Positions 1 to 10,719 of a stretch of 64,000 bases of DNA are shown here, piece by piece. Source of the stretch: Ailurus styani (Eukaryota; Chordata; Mammalia; Carnivora; Ailuridae); assembly GCA_002007465.1 (NCBI GenBank), contig LNAC01000164.1, positions 2,094,246 through 2,158,245 of the forward strand, read 5' to 3'. The notes under the pieces are model-generated. The model searched no databases and was not told where the DNA came from. It saw only the letters and a list, made by a program, of their open reading frames with translations. Made by a program: the position numbers and the translations under genes. How positions within the stretch are numbered: the stretch's first letter is position 1; the number at the start of each line of letters is the position of its first letter.

Positions 1-69
1 AGGGCACAGAGGTGGCAGGTCACACAGAGGCCCTGAGTGGCCTCCATTGGGCCTTATTCCAATTTTCAC

Positions 70-545
70 CATGCCATGCCTGCCTAAAACCTTCTGTGGC
101 TCCCCAGCGCCCTCAGGATGAAATCCCCAGCCCTATCCCTGAGCACCAAGGCCCTGCCTCCCTCCCACCCCAGCTCACTGCCACACCTTCTTCTGCAGCC
201 ACATCTAGCTCTCCTTGAACCAGGGGCTCAGGACCAGCCCTTCATTCTACCCTAGAATGCTCTTCTCCACCATACCCCTTCTTCTGGCTAATGTACACTC
301 ATCCTTTGGGTCCAGACATGAATATCACCTCCTCCAAGAAGCCTTCTCTCACCTCCCAGTCCAGGTCAGCCACCTCCTCTGGTCTGTCACAGGCCCTGTG
401 CTCCCCCCATCACTGCCTGGCCCGCCTTCCCCTGTCATATCCCTTCCCTCACTACCAATGGGCTCTCCACAGGCAAGGACTGACTTTTATCCAGGTCAGG
501 AGCCCCGGATGCAACACACAGTAGGCATTTAGTAGCAGTTGTCAA
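70..545 (+). repeat. L2 LINE 3'-end remnant
   Basis: Ancient L2 remnant. Seen: the order of landmarks typical of the L2 3' end, from CCTAAAACCTTCTGTGGCTC through CCTCAGGATGAAATCC, AAGGCCCTGCCTCC and CACCTCCTCCAAGAAGCCTT to a GTAGGCATTTAGTAG-like end. It carries no open transposase or reverse transcriptase frame. Subfamily is not resolvable by eye. Confidence 0.85.
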
Positions 546-1290
546 GTGGCTGCATGAGTCCACAGCCAGCGGAAAGCCTGGAGTCCACTTGAGCTAGCTA
601 CTGTCTCCCAGATCAGCCAGCCAGGAGAGTGGGCAGACTTGAGGCCCCTGCTCTGTTCCAGGGCCTACCTCCTTCACGCTCTGACCTCAGCGTTTATTTC
701 CAACCAGCCCAGGAAGGCAGTGTGGAGACTCATCCTCTTTTCTGGCCCCAACCACCCACACATGCAAGCCCTTGCCAGGGTCACCAGCCCGGCAGCCTCA
801 GCCCAGCCAGTGCAGATGGCCCCTTTCCTTGGCCGGTCTCAGAGAGAACTCGCTCCCAGCTGGGGCCTGTCCCATCCTTTCTCCCTCCTCTCCTTCCTCC
901 CCCTCCCCACTTCCTTCCTTCCTGCTCTTGGATATTCCCTCTGCAGGAAAGGCCCCAGGTTCCGGGGCAAGGCCCCTAGATCCAGCTGCCCAGGCCAGGA
1001 CACATGCTTCTTCCATCAGCTAGCCCCCTCTGCCCTCCCGGGGGCCGGAAATCTGATCCAGGCCTAGGGAACATGGGAGCACTGCGCAGGAGACAGCCCA
1101 AGGTCATCTTGTCCTTCTCCCTGCCTCCAGCCCATGCACTAGCCGAGGAGCTCTGGGCCTCATCCTGGAGGCCTGGAGTCTGTCACCAGGCCTGGTAGGG
1201 GTTTTGTCACTCTGCCTGTGAGCTGGTCATTCCTGAAGTCCTCTTCAGGAAGGCCCTGAGCCTTTGTCAACTTAGGATAATAATGTCTTG
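546..1290. other. Unique GC-rich sequence, no gene seen
   Basis: Pyrimidine-rich unique DNA with a CT-rich patch around 870-930. Several overlapping short frames exist on both strands, as expected for GC-rich DNA; none resembles a known protein. No strong regulatory motif cluster was noticed. Confidence 0.5.
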
Positions 1291-1299
1291 GATCCCATG

Positions 1300-1540
1300 T
1301 GCTGAGTCAGTTTACATGGCACACAGCACAAAGCCCTCGGCCACCAGTGCCTATAACCATTATAATTCTCCACAACGTCATCATCATGAGAGTCCTCTCA
1401 ATGATCCTGGGAAGAAGACAGAGTGGTTACTCTTCATTTATAAAAGAGGACACAGAGCTTAGAAAGAAGGGGTAGGTCAAGCTCCTTCAGGACACATCAG
1501 CACTGAGACCAAATCCAGACAGCCCAGCACTCTTCATCAC
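1300..1540 (-). repeat. MIR-like SINE remnant
   Basis: Antisense MIR pattern: a CCATTATAATTCTCCACAAC-type stretch, then TTTATAAAAGAGGACACAGAGC, which corresponds to the reversed cytosine-poor core of MIR. Diverged and without clear ends. Confidence 0.55.
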
Positions 1541-1569
1541 TTCACCACCAAACCCTCCGTTCTTGCTGA

Positions 1570-1635
1570 TCCTGGAATAATTCTTTACTTCCCCCGTGCC
1601 TCAGTTTCCTCATCCAAGCAATGAGGAGGAGGAAG
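1570..1635 (+). repeat. MIR core fragment
   Basis: Contains GTGCCTCAGTTTCCTCATCC, the most conserved MIR core segment, in sense orientation. Only a short piece is recognisable. From here to about 2400 the sequence is unique apart from a short CA run near 2094-2106. Confidence 0.6.
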
Positions 1636-2399
1636 GAGACATCTCTAAGGACTTCACTCACGAACCCATTGAGCAGAGGCTCACTGAGTGCTGTCCTAAT
1701 GCCAGACCACATATGGGCACGAGATGACAGACCTGATGGTAGATGGTCCTACAGGCCAAGGTCACCCCAATCCAGTACAGACTGTGAGAGTCTAACCCGG
1801 GTCCCTCCTGCCGTAGCTCCATCTATTTCCGCAATACACAGAAGAGAGGAAACCTCACTTTGTGGGAGGGCGAGAGGGTGCCCCCACCCCTCCCGGACTG
1901 CGGAAGATTAGGGAACAGTCCCAGACAGGTGGGCAGAGGACCGAGGGCTGGCAGGTGGGCAGAGGCCATATGGGGTCATTTGGGAGTAGGTCAAGGCAGA
2001 TGCCGATGCTACGGGTTTCAGGCCAGGCAGGAGCTGCCAGGCTTAGAATGGAGACACCTCACCCTACCACCACCTTCATGTGACCCCCCCCAACACACAC
2101 ACACACTTATGCAGGCAGCACACAAGGATAAAAGCCCAAACTGCTTGATCCATGAGTAGAGATCCATTTCTTGGCAGACTCAGTGCTCCCCTCCCCCCCC
2201 ATCCTGCTCCCACAGTCCCTATTCAGGGACCCTCAGTCCCAAACTCCCTAGCCAATATTCTCCCTTCATCCCAAGCTCCAGTCCCTCTGTCTTGTCTCCA
2301 GAGAGGGAGTTGGACTGGCAACAACCCCAACGCTCCGCTCCCCTTCGTCCCAACCCCTCTGCGTACCAGCTCAAGGACAGGCCCAATAAACTAGGACGC

Positions 2400-2690
2400 C
2401 GAAGAGGGAGGGAAGGAACGCATCTCCCTGTCCCCGCGCAGCAGCCCGGAGAGCTGCGCTGCTTCGTGGCCACCAGAGGGCGCGCGCCCCCTCCCAGAAC
2501 CGAAGCCACGACGGCTGTGGCGATGGACCCGGCGGGGCTCACAGAGGATGGGGGCGGTGGGGTGCGTCACTCCCGGCAGGACTCCCCCGAAATGAAGCCC
2601 CATCCTGGTTTTGGACTTAGGCTCCGTAAGGCAAGAGCCTCGGATGCAATCCCTCGACCTCCACCCCGGCCGCGCCCCGAGCTTCCGTCT
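2400..2690. promoter_or_regulatory. Short CpG-rich segment with CTCF-like site
   Basis: CpG-dense unique DNA. At 2470-2483 it carries CCACCAGAGGGCGC on the + strand, which fits the core CTCF consensus CCASYAGRKGGCRS at every position. The CpG-rich block is interrupted on its right by a young SINE. Function as an insulator or loop anchor is inference; binding must be measured. Confidence 0.5.
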
Positions 2691-2693
2691 TTA

Positions 2694-2895
2694 TTTTGTT
2701 TTTTTAAAGATTTTATTTATTTATTTCACAGAGGAAGAGAGATCACAAGGAGGCAGAGAGGCAGGCAGAGAGAGAGAGGGGGAAGCAGGCTCCCTGCCGA
2801 GCAGGGAGCCCGATGCGGGCCTCGATCCCAGGACCCTGAGATCATGACCTGAGCCGAAAGCAGAGGCATTAACCCACTGAGCCACCCAGGCGCCC
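2694..2895 (-). repeat. SINEC (tRNA-Lys-derived CAN-SINE), full length
   Basis: Reverse-oriented SINEC. The + strand starts with the T-rich tail complement (AAAGATTTTATTTATTTATTT) and ends with GAGCCACCCAGGCGCCC, the complement of the tRNA-like head. It is flanked by an exact target-site duplication of about 15 bp, GAGCTTCCGTCTTTA, at 2679-2693 and 2896-2910. The exact duplication and near-consensus body indicate a recent insertion, here into CpG-rich DNA. Confidence 0.97.
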
Positions 2896-2923
2896 GAGCT
2901 TCCGTCTTTAGCTGACCGTTCAT

Positions 2924-2937
2924 GCGCCCCCTCCTGG
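2924..2937 (-). promoter_or_regulatory. CTCF-like motif, reverse orientation
   Basis: Complement reads CCAGGAGGGGGCGC, one mismatch (the fifth position) from the 14-bp CTCF core. Together with the + strand site at 2470-2483 it forms a convergent pair on either side of the SINE at 2694-2895. Confidence 0.35.
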
Positions 2938-3029
2938 CCTCATCGAGCACTGCGGTCTGACGGAGCTGAGGCTGGGGGAGTGGGGGAGCAGGAGGATAAG
3001 GGGGATTTGCTAGGAAGCAGAGTGGGGTA

Positions 3030-3553
3030 GGTATTGGGCAGACTGAGCCTGTAGTGGCACTGGGTGAACAGGAGGACTCCGAGGGTAGTGGAATCTACAT
3101 TGGATATGCAAGGTACTGGGTGAATGACAAGGGCACTAGGGGCCACTAGGAAGGTACTAGGGGCAGTGGGTCATCTCTGGGGAATATTAAGGGGCACCAA
3201 GCCTACACTGGAAGGAAAACACCATATGGTTTCTGGACAGTAATTGGAGATAGTGTTAAATGGGTATTTGAAAATTCTAAATAAGCACAAGGGGAGAGTG
3301 GACAACAATTAGGCAGCAAGTGGGTACTTGAAAGTACTGGGAGGCACTGCCAAGATGCTGGGGGAGCACAAGAGGCACTGGATGGGAACTGGGGGTGTCA
3401 CTGAGCCCGCAGTGGGAAGCTTTGAGTGGGTTTCGGGGATATGGCATGACCGAGAAGGTGAAGGGCCATTAGGACAGTTCTTGGCAGGTACTGGGGACTT
3501 GGGCATTATCAGTAAGAAGTGGGGAGACTGGTGAACATAGTGTGGGTACTGGA
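3030..3553 (+). repeat. Decayed short-unit minisatellite (GGYACTRGG-like)
   Basis: About twelve copies of a GGYACTRGG-like nonamer are scattered here: near 3030, 3056, 3112, 3132, 3142, 3153, 3323, 3333, 3343, 3374, 3385, 3487 and 3545. Neighbouring copies are often 10-11 bp apart. This looks like a strongly diverged tandem array rather than chance. No coding potential is supported. I do not know a named family for it. Confidence 0.5.
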
Positions 3554-3939
3554 AGTCACCAGGCTTGCACTTATACCATGAAGCAGGATGGCACTGCCTG
3601 AGCAGGACCTCCGTACCGCTCACAACAGCCCCTCGAACCTGGATCACTGTGTCACATTCACAGCCGGGACTTAGATCAGAGATGTCCCTTGCCCAGTGAG
3701 GGTCTCCTGCCCTGACTAGGACCTGTTCCTGATTTCCTGGCCAGAAGTGGGGGGAAGGGGACCGGCGCTGCACATGGACAGAGGACAGAGCCCTCATGCT
3801 GTCTACCTCCCCCAGATGGAGAGGGAAGTAAAGACAGGTCAGCCCCTCATCTCTAGAAAAATAAGGAGCCCCCTCCTCAGTCCCTCCCACCAGGCTTCGG
3901 CCTCCTGGCCCAGCTTGCTGGCTGCTGGGCCGGGAGGGG

Positions 3940-4370
3940 CTGCCAGGCTCGGCCTCCTGCCCACAGCGGGGCGCCGGGGGAGGGCGGCGCGCGGCTCGAG
4001 ATGCCGCGTTGCCATGGAGACGCTGCCGCATCCTGACTGCTCCTGGCAACGGGGTCCCGCAGCCAGGCAGGCGCTGGGCGGGGACCCCAGGGAGCGGGCG
4101 CGCCAGGCTACCCACGGCGCCGCCAGACCCCCGGGACGGGCACGGATACGGCTCCCCCACCCACAGACACCCCTCACTCGCGCCCCCACCGCACACACAT
4201 GTACACAGGCGCCCCAGCTGCAGCAGCCCAGGCGGAACTGCAGCCCAAGCCCTCCCTGCAGCCCCCACTCATTAATTCAGCAAACATTTGCCGACCGTCT
4301 CAGTGCCAGGCGCGAGCTGGCCACTGCGGCTGCGGCGACGAGTCACACGGGGACGCAGCGCCACTACACA
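3940..4370. promoter_or_regulatory. CpG-rich segment with RFX X-box-like site
   Basis: CpG-dense block with GC boxes. At 4008-4021 it has GTTGCCATGGAGAC, close to the palindromic RFX X-box (GTTGCC-AT-GGYAAC), and a second half site GGCAACGG near 4045-4052. A long reverse frame runs through this block, but other frames are open too and no protein family is recognisable. The right edge (about 4268-4330, AATTCAGCAAACATTTGCCG) resembles an antisense L2 end. Confidence 0.5.
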
Positions 4371-4479
4371 GCCCCCCCCCATCTCACAGCCCACAGAGGA
4401 GACAGACACAGAAACAGTGCGATCAATATTGTGACCCCAACAGCAGCCACCCGCTGACTGTGTGCTAAGACCTCCTCAT

Positions 4480-4640
4480 GCAGGGGCTCACCGGAAGTTT
4501 ACCACCCTTGGGAAGCCACTGTGAGAACCTCTTTTTACAGATGAGGAAACTGAGGCATAGGAGAACTCATTTTTTCACCAGAGGCCACACAGTATGAGGC
4601 AGGGCTGGACTTTCAGTTTGGATCTTAACCACTTTCCCAC
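4480..4640 (-). repeat. MIR remnant
   Basis: Antisense MIR: TTTTTACAGATGAGGAAACT followed by GAGGCATAGGAGAACTCA. Just upstream, 4490-4498 reads ACCGGAAGT, a perfect ETS-type motif. Confidence 0.75.
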
Positions 4641-4971
4641 ACTCCCCCTGCCAGAAGTGTTTCCAGAGCATAGATGAGGGAGGACCCAACTCAGCTGGGG
4701 AGGAAGCCGGGAGAATCTCAGAACTTGGGGCCTGGGAGCAAATGCAGGGCGGCCAGGCAGAGCCCAGGGGCCTCCCGCAACTGATAGGCCAGTCTGTGCA
4801 GAGACCTGTAGGATTGAGAGTGGCGGGTGGATGTGAGAGAGGGCAGGTGCAGACGCAGTTAGTGAGCTGCCTGGAGGTGGGTCCAGCAGGCTCCGTGTGC
4901 AAGCCAAGGGGCCTGGACCCCATTCCTAGAGGAGTAGGGAAAGTGTGAGCAAGGGAGGACACATATGGACT

Positions 4972-4985
4972 GTTGCTCTGGCAAC
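4972..4985. promoter_or_regulatory. RFX X-box-like palindrome
   Basis: GTTGCTCTGGCAAC, two GTTGC half sites as a perfect inverted repeat with a short spacer, matching the RFX dimer architecture. The surrounding 4650-5530 is unique, moderately GC-rich DNA with no gene visible. Confidence 0.45.
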
Positions 4986-5539
4986 CATGGTGGGGGGGCG
5001 GCTGGAGAGCAGGCCATGGTCATAACCCCAGTGAGGGACAAGTGGAGGACCCAGCCCTAGCAGTGGGGTCCAGAGAGGAAGCAGGACACATCCTTTCTGC
5101 CCTCCCAAGCAAGGAACCTTCTGCCTGGGAATGACAGGGAACCCAGAGAATGACAGAGGTAGATGCATGATAATGCAGGGGCTTCAGGGAGAACAAGACC
5201 TTCAGGAGGGCAGCAAATGGGAACATGCTTCAGAGGGACATAAGGAAAGATCAAGGCTAGACCCCAGGAAGAACTTCCAAGAGGAATAGGATTGAGTTCG
5301 TGAGAGAGACCAGAGAATCCTTGAGAAGAAAAGAGCCCCTCACACCTCTGGGCATGGGGTAGACAAGTTGTCCCTTCCAGACCCCTCCTGCCAAGATTAC
5401 TCCTTCCTGGACCCTATCCAGCATATGGAGTCCAGGGCACCCCTCTGAGGAGGCCCAGTATCCAGCCGTAACCACCACCCCCCCCTGAAGGTTAGCCTAA
5501 TTTTTTCCCTTCCATGGATTCAGGTCATTGCTCCCTGTC

Positions 5540-5640
5540 CTCTCTCCCAGGCGCCGCGGAATGTGACTAATTCCCTCCCTTCATTTACGGGTCCTGTTAC
5601 CTGGGAGGTATTTATAGCGCGACAGCCTCCCACCCTCCCC
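5540..5640 (+). promoter_or_regulatory. Candidate element: TEAD-, MEF2- and TATA-like sites
   Basis: Unique CpG-containing stretch. GGAATGT at 5558-5564 matches the TEAD (M-CAT) core, and GTATTTATAG at 5608-5617 is one base from the MEF2 consensus and could also act as a TATA box. The two are about 50 bp apart. Muscle or cardiac enhancer activity, or a TATA promoter reading rightward, would be inference. Confidence 0.4.
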
Positions 5641-5914
5641 AGCGACTCAGCCGCTCTCCCCCCAGGCCATCTCTCCCCCACTCGGCCAACCTTTGGCTCC
5701 CCTCTCCTCTGCCATAGCTCCACCATCTCCCTGACAGCCCTCCCCTCACTCCTCAGTCCCCAGGGCAGCAGCAGGAGGAGGCGCAGCCCAAGTGGGAGGG
5801 GGCTGACCCAGCGGTGGTCTGAGTGGACTGCTGTCTGCAGGGGGACGCCCCTCCCCCCTTGAACCCCCCCAAAAAGCAATTTAGGGGCCAGGCCAAGGGA
5901 GAGTGCCTCCGTGA

Positions 5915-6240
5915 TCTCACCACATACACTTACACTGACAAGTACTTCTTGCTAGGTATTATTACTTCTGGTTCGCAGATAAGGAAACTGAGGCTCGGGC
6001 GCCTGGGTGGCTCAGTTGGTTAAGCCGCTGCCTTCAGCTCAGGTCATGATCCCAGGGTCCCTGCTCAGCAGAGAGCCTGCTTCTCCCTCTCCCTCTGCCT
6101 GCTGCTCTGCCTACTTGTGCTCTCTATGTCTTTGTCAAATAAATAAATAAAATCTTTTTAAAAAAGAAAAAAGAAACTGAGGCTCAGGAAGGGTGAATGA
6201 CCCCTCTCAGATCCTCACAGCTGAGCTGGGGTGCTCCTGC
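5915..6240 (-). repeat. MIR split by a SINEC insertion
   Basis: Antisense MIR with GCAGATAAGGAAACTGAGGC on the left of the SINE and GAAACTGAGGCTCAGGAAGG on its right. The SINE at 5997-6172 duplicated 13 bp of the MIR core on insertion. Confidence 0.8.
5997..6172 (+). repeat. SINEC, internally deleted
   Basis: Sense SINEC with head GGGCGCCTGGGTGGCTCAG and tail CAAATAAATAAATAAAATC. The segment between CCCAGGGTCC and CTGCTCAGCA is shortened compared with other copies here. Target-site duplication GAAACTGAGGCTC at 5984-5996 and 6173-6185. Confidence 0.95.
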
Positions 6241-6363
6241 ACAGACATCCTCAGAGCCCCACCTGGTGTGCGGGAATAGCCCAAAAGGCAGTTTGGGTAG
6301 AGGAAGGCCCACAAGATAGCTAGGGGGTGCCTGACGGAAACACCTCTCAGAAAGCCAGCTGTG

Positions 6364-6576
6364 GGGCGCCTGGGTGGCTCAGTGGGTTAAAGCCTCTGCT
6401 TTCGGCTCAGGTCATGATCTCAGGGTCCTGGGATCGAGGCCCGCGTCGGGCTCTCTGCTCAGCAGGGAGCCTGCTTCCCCCGCTCTCTCTCTGCCTGCCT
6501 CTCTGCCTCCTTGTGATCTCTCTCCCTCTGTGAAATAAATAAAAATTAAAAAAATCTTTAAAAAAAAAAAAAAAAA
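6364..6576 (+). repeat. SINEC, full length, young
   Basis: Sense SINEC with intact head, body and a long A-tail. Exact 15-bp target-site duplication AGAAAGCCAGCTGTG at 6349-6363 and 6577-6591. Low divergence from the copies at 16349 and 33801 argues for recent retrotransposition. Confidence 0.97.
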
Positions 6577-6989
6577 AGAAAGCCAGCTGTGTCCCTGCAG
6601 GTCACAAACCATGGCTGATCTGCGCAGGGGGTGTCCAGGGAGAGCATCAGATGGAGGCCATTAGGCCCAAGACGCTGCCCGTGCCACACACATCCCCTCC
6701 TCCAGGCGGGGGTCCCTGAGAAACTGGAGTGGGAGAGGGCACAGAGGTAGCCAAAGACAGAGAAGGAGGGAACCCTGTGACCACAGAGGATGAATAAAGG
6801 GAAACTGCAGCAGAAGGCAGGGAGGTCAGACTCCATGAGGGACTTACAGTTAATCCCCAGTCTCTCAACTGCCCCAGCCTCCTTTCCACAGCAAGTGAAG
6901 AGACTAGCTCAGCTTCTCCCAGATCTTCTGACCAGAAATTCTACAATACTGATGAAGTGGCTGGGTCAGGATTTCTAAGAGACAGGAGG

Positions 6990-7210
6990 GAATGGAACAG
7001 AAGACTGAGTTCAAATCCCAGCCTTGTACTCATAAGCTTGGTGACACAAGCAAGTGACTCTGCCTGCCTGGGACTCAGTTTCCCCATCCATACATTGGGT
7101 CAACATCACATGTCCCTCACAGGTGGTCACGAGGACTTCGAGCTGTGAAACAGGCCGAGGCCTGAGCCCGGGGCCTGGCACATGGCAGGAGCTCCATAAA
7201 TCTAGGCAGG
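6990..7210 (+). repeat. MIR, nearly full length
   Basis: Sense MIR: GAGTTCAAATCCCAGCCTTG, GGGACTCAGTTTCCCCATCC, then GCCTGGCACATGGCAGGAGC and CTCCATAAAT at the 3' end. Confidence 0.85.
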
Positions 7211-7214
7211 TTTG

Positions 7215-8500
7215 TATTTTTCCCTGCTTCTTTCTTCTCTCTCTGATCTGAGAAAAGGGACCACACCTCTTCTCTGAGACTGGGGCATCCTGAGGATAAG
7301 GGCTTTGTTTCTACCATCAGCCTTTCATCAACTGTCCTTGGGACCAGAAGGTACCCAAGCAGGCTGCTGTCGGGAAAGAACATTCACGGCTGTTATCAGT
7401 ACTTTCATTATCATCGGTATATCACTCTCTAGGCGGTAGCCCCAGCAGCACACACCCGGCTAGGCTCTTGGCTTTTGTTTAAGGAAGTCATCTCCCCCTC
7501 ACATTGCCACAAAGGCACACTGAAGTTCCCATGTGAGCCCCAGCTCCAGAGGCTGTGCTGTGTCCAATGGCCCCCATTGTATCCTTTTCACCGATACCCC
7601 CCATCGAGGGGTGCCAGAAGCTGGCCTGGAAAAAGAAAGACACTGAGTCATTCTGATTCCTGCTTCAGGGAGCCAGAGCTGGCAGCAGCCCAGCCAGCCC
7701 CTCCAAGGGGGAGCGTCAGGGGCAGGGACAGGCCCCTGGAACTCTCCTAGCAGCCCAACCCAAGGGGGTAACATGGTGGCACCAGGACCCAGACTTGGGA
7801 GGGTGGGTGGGAGTAAAAAATGTAGGACACTAGTGGCTGGGCCCTGGCAGAACAGGAAGGGGCAGCAGGAAGCATCTGTGAGAACCCCTATGGATCTGGC
7901 CTGGGGCCAGGTCTCCATCAGCCTGGGAGAGAGAGGGCCCCACCCAACTCACAGATAAAGGCTACCTAGGGGTCCCATCAACTGCCGGTGGTCACATAGT
8001 CCCTGGAAGATGGGGGCCTGCTCAGATGCCCGCAACCCCTCATCCTCGTGTCCTGAGAGGCCAGGCGGGCCCTGGCCGGGGGGAAAGGGAACGGAAGCAG
8101 GCAGCAGCCCTGTCCATGCTGGCAGATGGAGGGGGGCGGGGGGGACCAAGTTTCACAGAAGATTGGGCGCAGAGGTCAGGGAGTAGGGCGGTGAAAGGGA
8201 GGCGCTCCGAGCCATTCTTCAGTGGCTGGGTGGGGGGGATGGGGTACAGCCTAGGACTAAACACTGAAGCCTTCGTCTTTAGCCTGGCTCCCCTGTGGGA
8301 CACTGGACGAGGCCTGGCCCCTCTCTGGTCTCAGTTTCCCCAGTCGTGCTGCCCTGACTCTAAGCGCCGGTGCTCTCCCTAGCAGTTCCCAGTCGGGCCT
8401 CCCAGGCACACCAGCAGGGCCAAGAGGCCGGGGGGCCAAAGAGGGGTCTGCGCCCAGGCGGCTGTCCTCTCCCCACCCACGGGCACAAGGGGTCCTCGCT
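7215..8500. other. Unique GC-rich DNA, no gene seen
   Basis: No recognisable coding exon. A short MIR-like core (GGTCTCAGTTTCCCC) is at about 8327-8341. The frames open here have no recognisable domain. Confidence 0.45.
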
Positions 8501-8509
8501 GAAGAAGCA

Positions 8510-8760
8510 CGGTGTATACAAATAATTAAACAGAAGAATTGGAGTGATTAGGGCAGATGATTATTGTCAAATTATGATTTATCTTGTAGTGGAATTAGTA
8601 TTCCCCCAAAGGGCCCGGCGTGGCGCGGCGCCCGCCACGGCCCGTGATTAATCGCCGTCTCCAGAAGGTCACCTCCAGCCACTGCAGATTAACTCAGTGG
8701 GGAAACTTCTTTCCGTAATTCAAGCTGTTGTTCCCACAACCTGTCATCCGCCGCGGCGGA
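8510..8760. promoter_or_regulatory. Candidate developmental enhancer at CpG edge
   Basis: AT-rich, repeat-free core bordering the CpG-rich block on its right. Visible motifs are ATTATGATTTATC at 8571-8583 (containing TGATTTAT, a PBX-HOX composite type), GATTAATC at 8646-8653 and AGATTAACTC at 8686-8695. All three recur in the element pair at 59970-60440. The sharp AT-rich core in a GC-rich setting is typical of conserved non-coding elements; conservation itself is not tested. Confidence 0.5.
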
Positions 8761-9190
8761 AAAGGACGATTTCGTCAGGGAGCCCAGGGCGGGTGCCTGT
8801 CCGCTCCCCCCGCCCCTCCGGGCTGCGGACATGATATACGGTGCGTCCCGACACGGGTGACCGCGAGGGGGGGCAGCGGCCGCCGTGGGGTGGGCGGCGG
8901 GAGGCGGGAGTAGGGGGAGCGTGGGGGGCCAGGCGCCGCCGAGCCGAAGTGGGCTGTGAGGGCAGAGAGAGCGCGGGCGGTGGCAATTAGGAAGAAAATT
9001 GGATTTTTCAGCGTCCAGAGGCAGCTGGGATCTGCGGTGTGCGGCGCTGCCACCACCCCCTTCCCCAACGCACACGGGCACCCAGCTCCAGCCAGGCAGG
9101 GACTCCCCAAGAAAGGTGGGGGCGCGCGGGCAGTGCACCTCCTTCAGCAAGGCCGGAGATGTCGAACCAAGAGAAGGCGAGAAGAGCGTG
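8590..9190. promoter_or_regulatory. CpG-rich segment
   Basis: High CpG density (for example GGCGTGGCGCGGCGCC, GCCGCCGTGGGG) with interspersed homeodomain-like GCAATTAGG near 8983-8991. Could be a CpG island of an unannotated transcript or of a developmental locus. The overlapping short frames are not convincing coding sequence. Confidence 0.55.
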
Positions 9191-9589
9191 GGTCTGAGGC
9201 CGGCCCTGCAGAGTCTCCCGGTGAGAGCAGCTTTCCTGACCCGAGAGCTAGAACCAAGATCCCATTTCCTCAGCGGTAGACACTGCCAAAGTCACATGCC
9301 CATGTCACCTGGGGCTGCTAATCATGGCCACCTCCGTCTGGCAGTCTACAGCAGGTCCGGGAGGGGGCTCTGGATCTCCGGTCTGTCTCCTTGTGCGCGG
9401 AGAGCAGTGGGGACAGAGCCCCCATCCCTGCCTCCTCAGCCCACCCCCTGCCCCTCCCTTACTTCCCTGAATGGGAAGGGGATATGAAAGCACATTCCTT
9501 CCCTTCCTCTCTTTCATTTACCCTCCATCCAGGCCTTGGGGGGGGGGGGGGCAAAGATGAAGAGGCTAAAGTAGGGTGGCTTGCTGCCC

Positions 9590-9890
9590 TGAAGCTGCCC
9601 TTGGTCCCAGCACCCTCAGGATTACTGCCAAGTTCCTTCAGACTCTGCCCTTTCCAGTCCAGTCCCCCTGCTCATCCTCCCCACCTCCAGAAAAACTCAC
9701 TGTGCCCTATTCTTTCAGGCCTCCAGGTTTCGCAAGTTCCCGAAATGTGCTTCCTGTCCCCGGCCCTCATCTGGTAAACTTCTATTCATTCCTCTCAATC
9801 CAACTGTCTGTCACTCCAGGAAAAGAGGGTGCTCCCGTGTGCGAGCACTGTGCTCTCACAGGCCTCCTACCTCTAGCTCCCCAGCACCCA
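9590..9890 (+). repeat. Probable L2 remnant
   Basis: Sense pattern GCACCCTCAGGATTACTGCC, CAAGTTCCCGAAATGTGCTT and TTCTATTCATTCCTCTCAAT resembles the L2 3' region. Diverged, so confidence is moderate. A 12-base G run lies just before, near 9540-9551. Confidence 0.5.
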
Positions 9891-10364
9891 TGCTCATCCA
9901 GCCCAAGCAGCTACTCGGTGGGGGGGAAACTATTTAGAAGGCGCCAAGGACTCCGGGCCCTGACTCCCCACTCCCCCCCCAACTCCCACTACCCACTTAC
10001 CAGACCCCAGGTCTGAGGGTTGAGGAGTAAAGAGCAGAGGTGGAGACCCTTGTTGGCTGGCACCCTCGCTATCCAGAGGCCTGTGTTCAGTTCAGAGCAG
10101 AAGCATGTATTATGCACACTGCGGTTTGCTCAGAACATTCTCAGGTCTGATATATACTTAGAGTTGTGAAGACCGAGTACTATTTGAGAGAGAGAAATCT
10201 ATTTCTCTGTGTCTCAGGTGTGGTGGTAGGGGAACACTCTCCCCAGAACCAAGAACTAAACGCTGGCATTTGCTTAGGGGGAGAAGGGGGCTTCCCATCC
10301 CCCGTGGGGACTGTCTGGCAGACACCCACCCTCCAAGTCTTTGGCTGACGGTGATAATGAAAAC

Positions 10365-10560
10365 TGATGTATTCTGCATCTTACTTTCAAAGCACCCTTT
10401 GCTGCATTCATTCACTGACTCCTCAGGGACAAAAGAAATCTGTTAACCCCATTTTACAGATGAAGCGGACTTGGGGGAGGTGGCAAATGACTTGCCCAAG
10501 GCCAAGGGCTATAAGCAATGGAAGTGGCTGTGGGTCTGCGAAGGACGATTCTGGTCCCAC
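10365..10560 (-). repeat. MIR remnant
   Basis: Antisense MIR: AACCCCATTTTACAGATGAA, then AAATGACTTGCCCAAGGCCA. Confidence 0.8.
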
Positions 10561-10719
10561 TCCTCACCCAGCCCACTGTGGAACCATTGTCTTCCCACAC
10601 AGGTGGCAGGGGGCTCCAAAACCTTTGCTCCCATCCGTCCCCAAGGTCCAGGTGGGATGGGACTAGAGCAGAGGACTGGGGCAGGAACCCTCCCAAGGGA
10701 AGACCCTCTTCCTGTGAGC

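Noticed and set aside
2292..2852. A 186-codon forward frame
   Set aside because: Its last third is the reverse-complement SINEC at 2694-2895; similar SINE-derived peptides recur at other SINE copies in the window.
3309..4268. A 319-codon open frame on the reverse strand
   Set aside because: It spans the decayed minisatellite and a CpG-rich block, has no recognisable domain, and competing frames are open on the other strand. Composition explains its length.
6364..6440. Functional tRNA-Lys gene
   Set aside because: The tRNA-like part is the head of a SINEC; it lacks a full cloverleaf and is followed by SINE body and A-tail.
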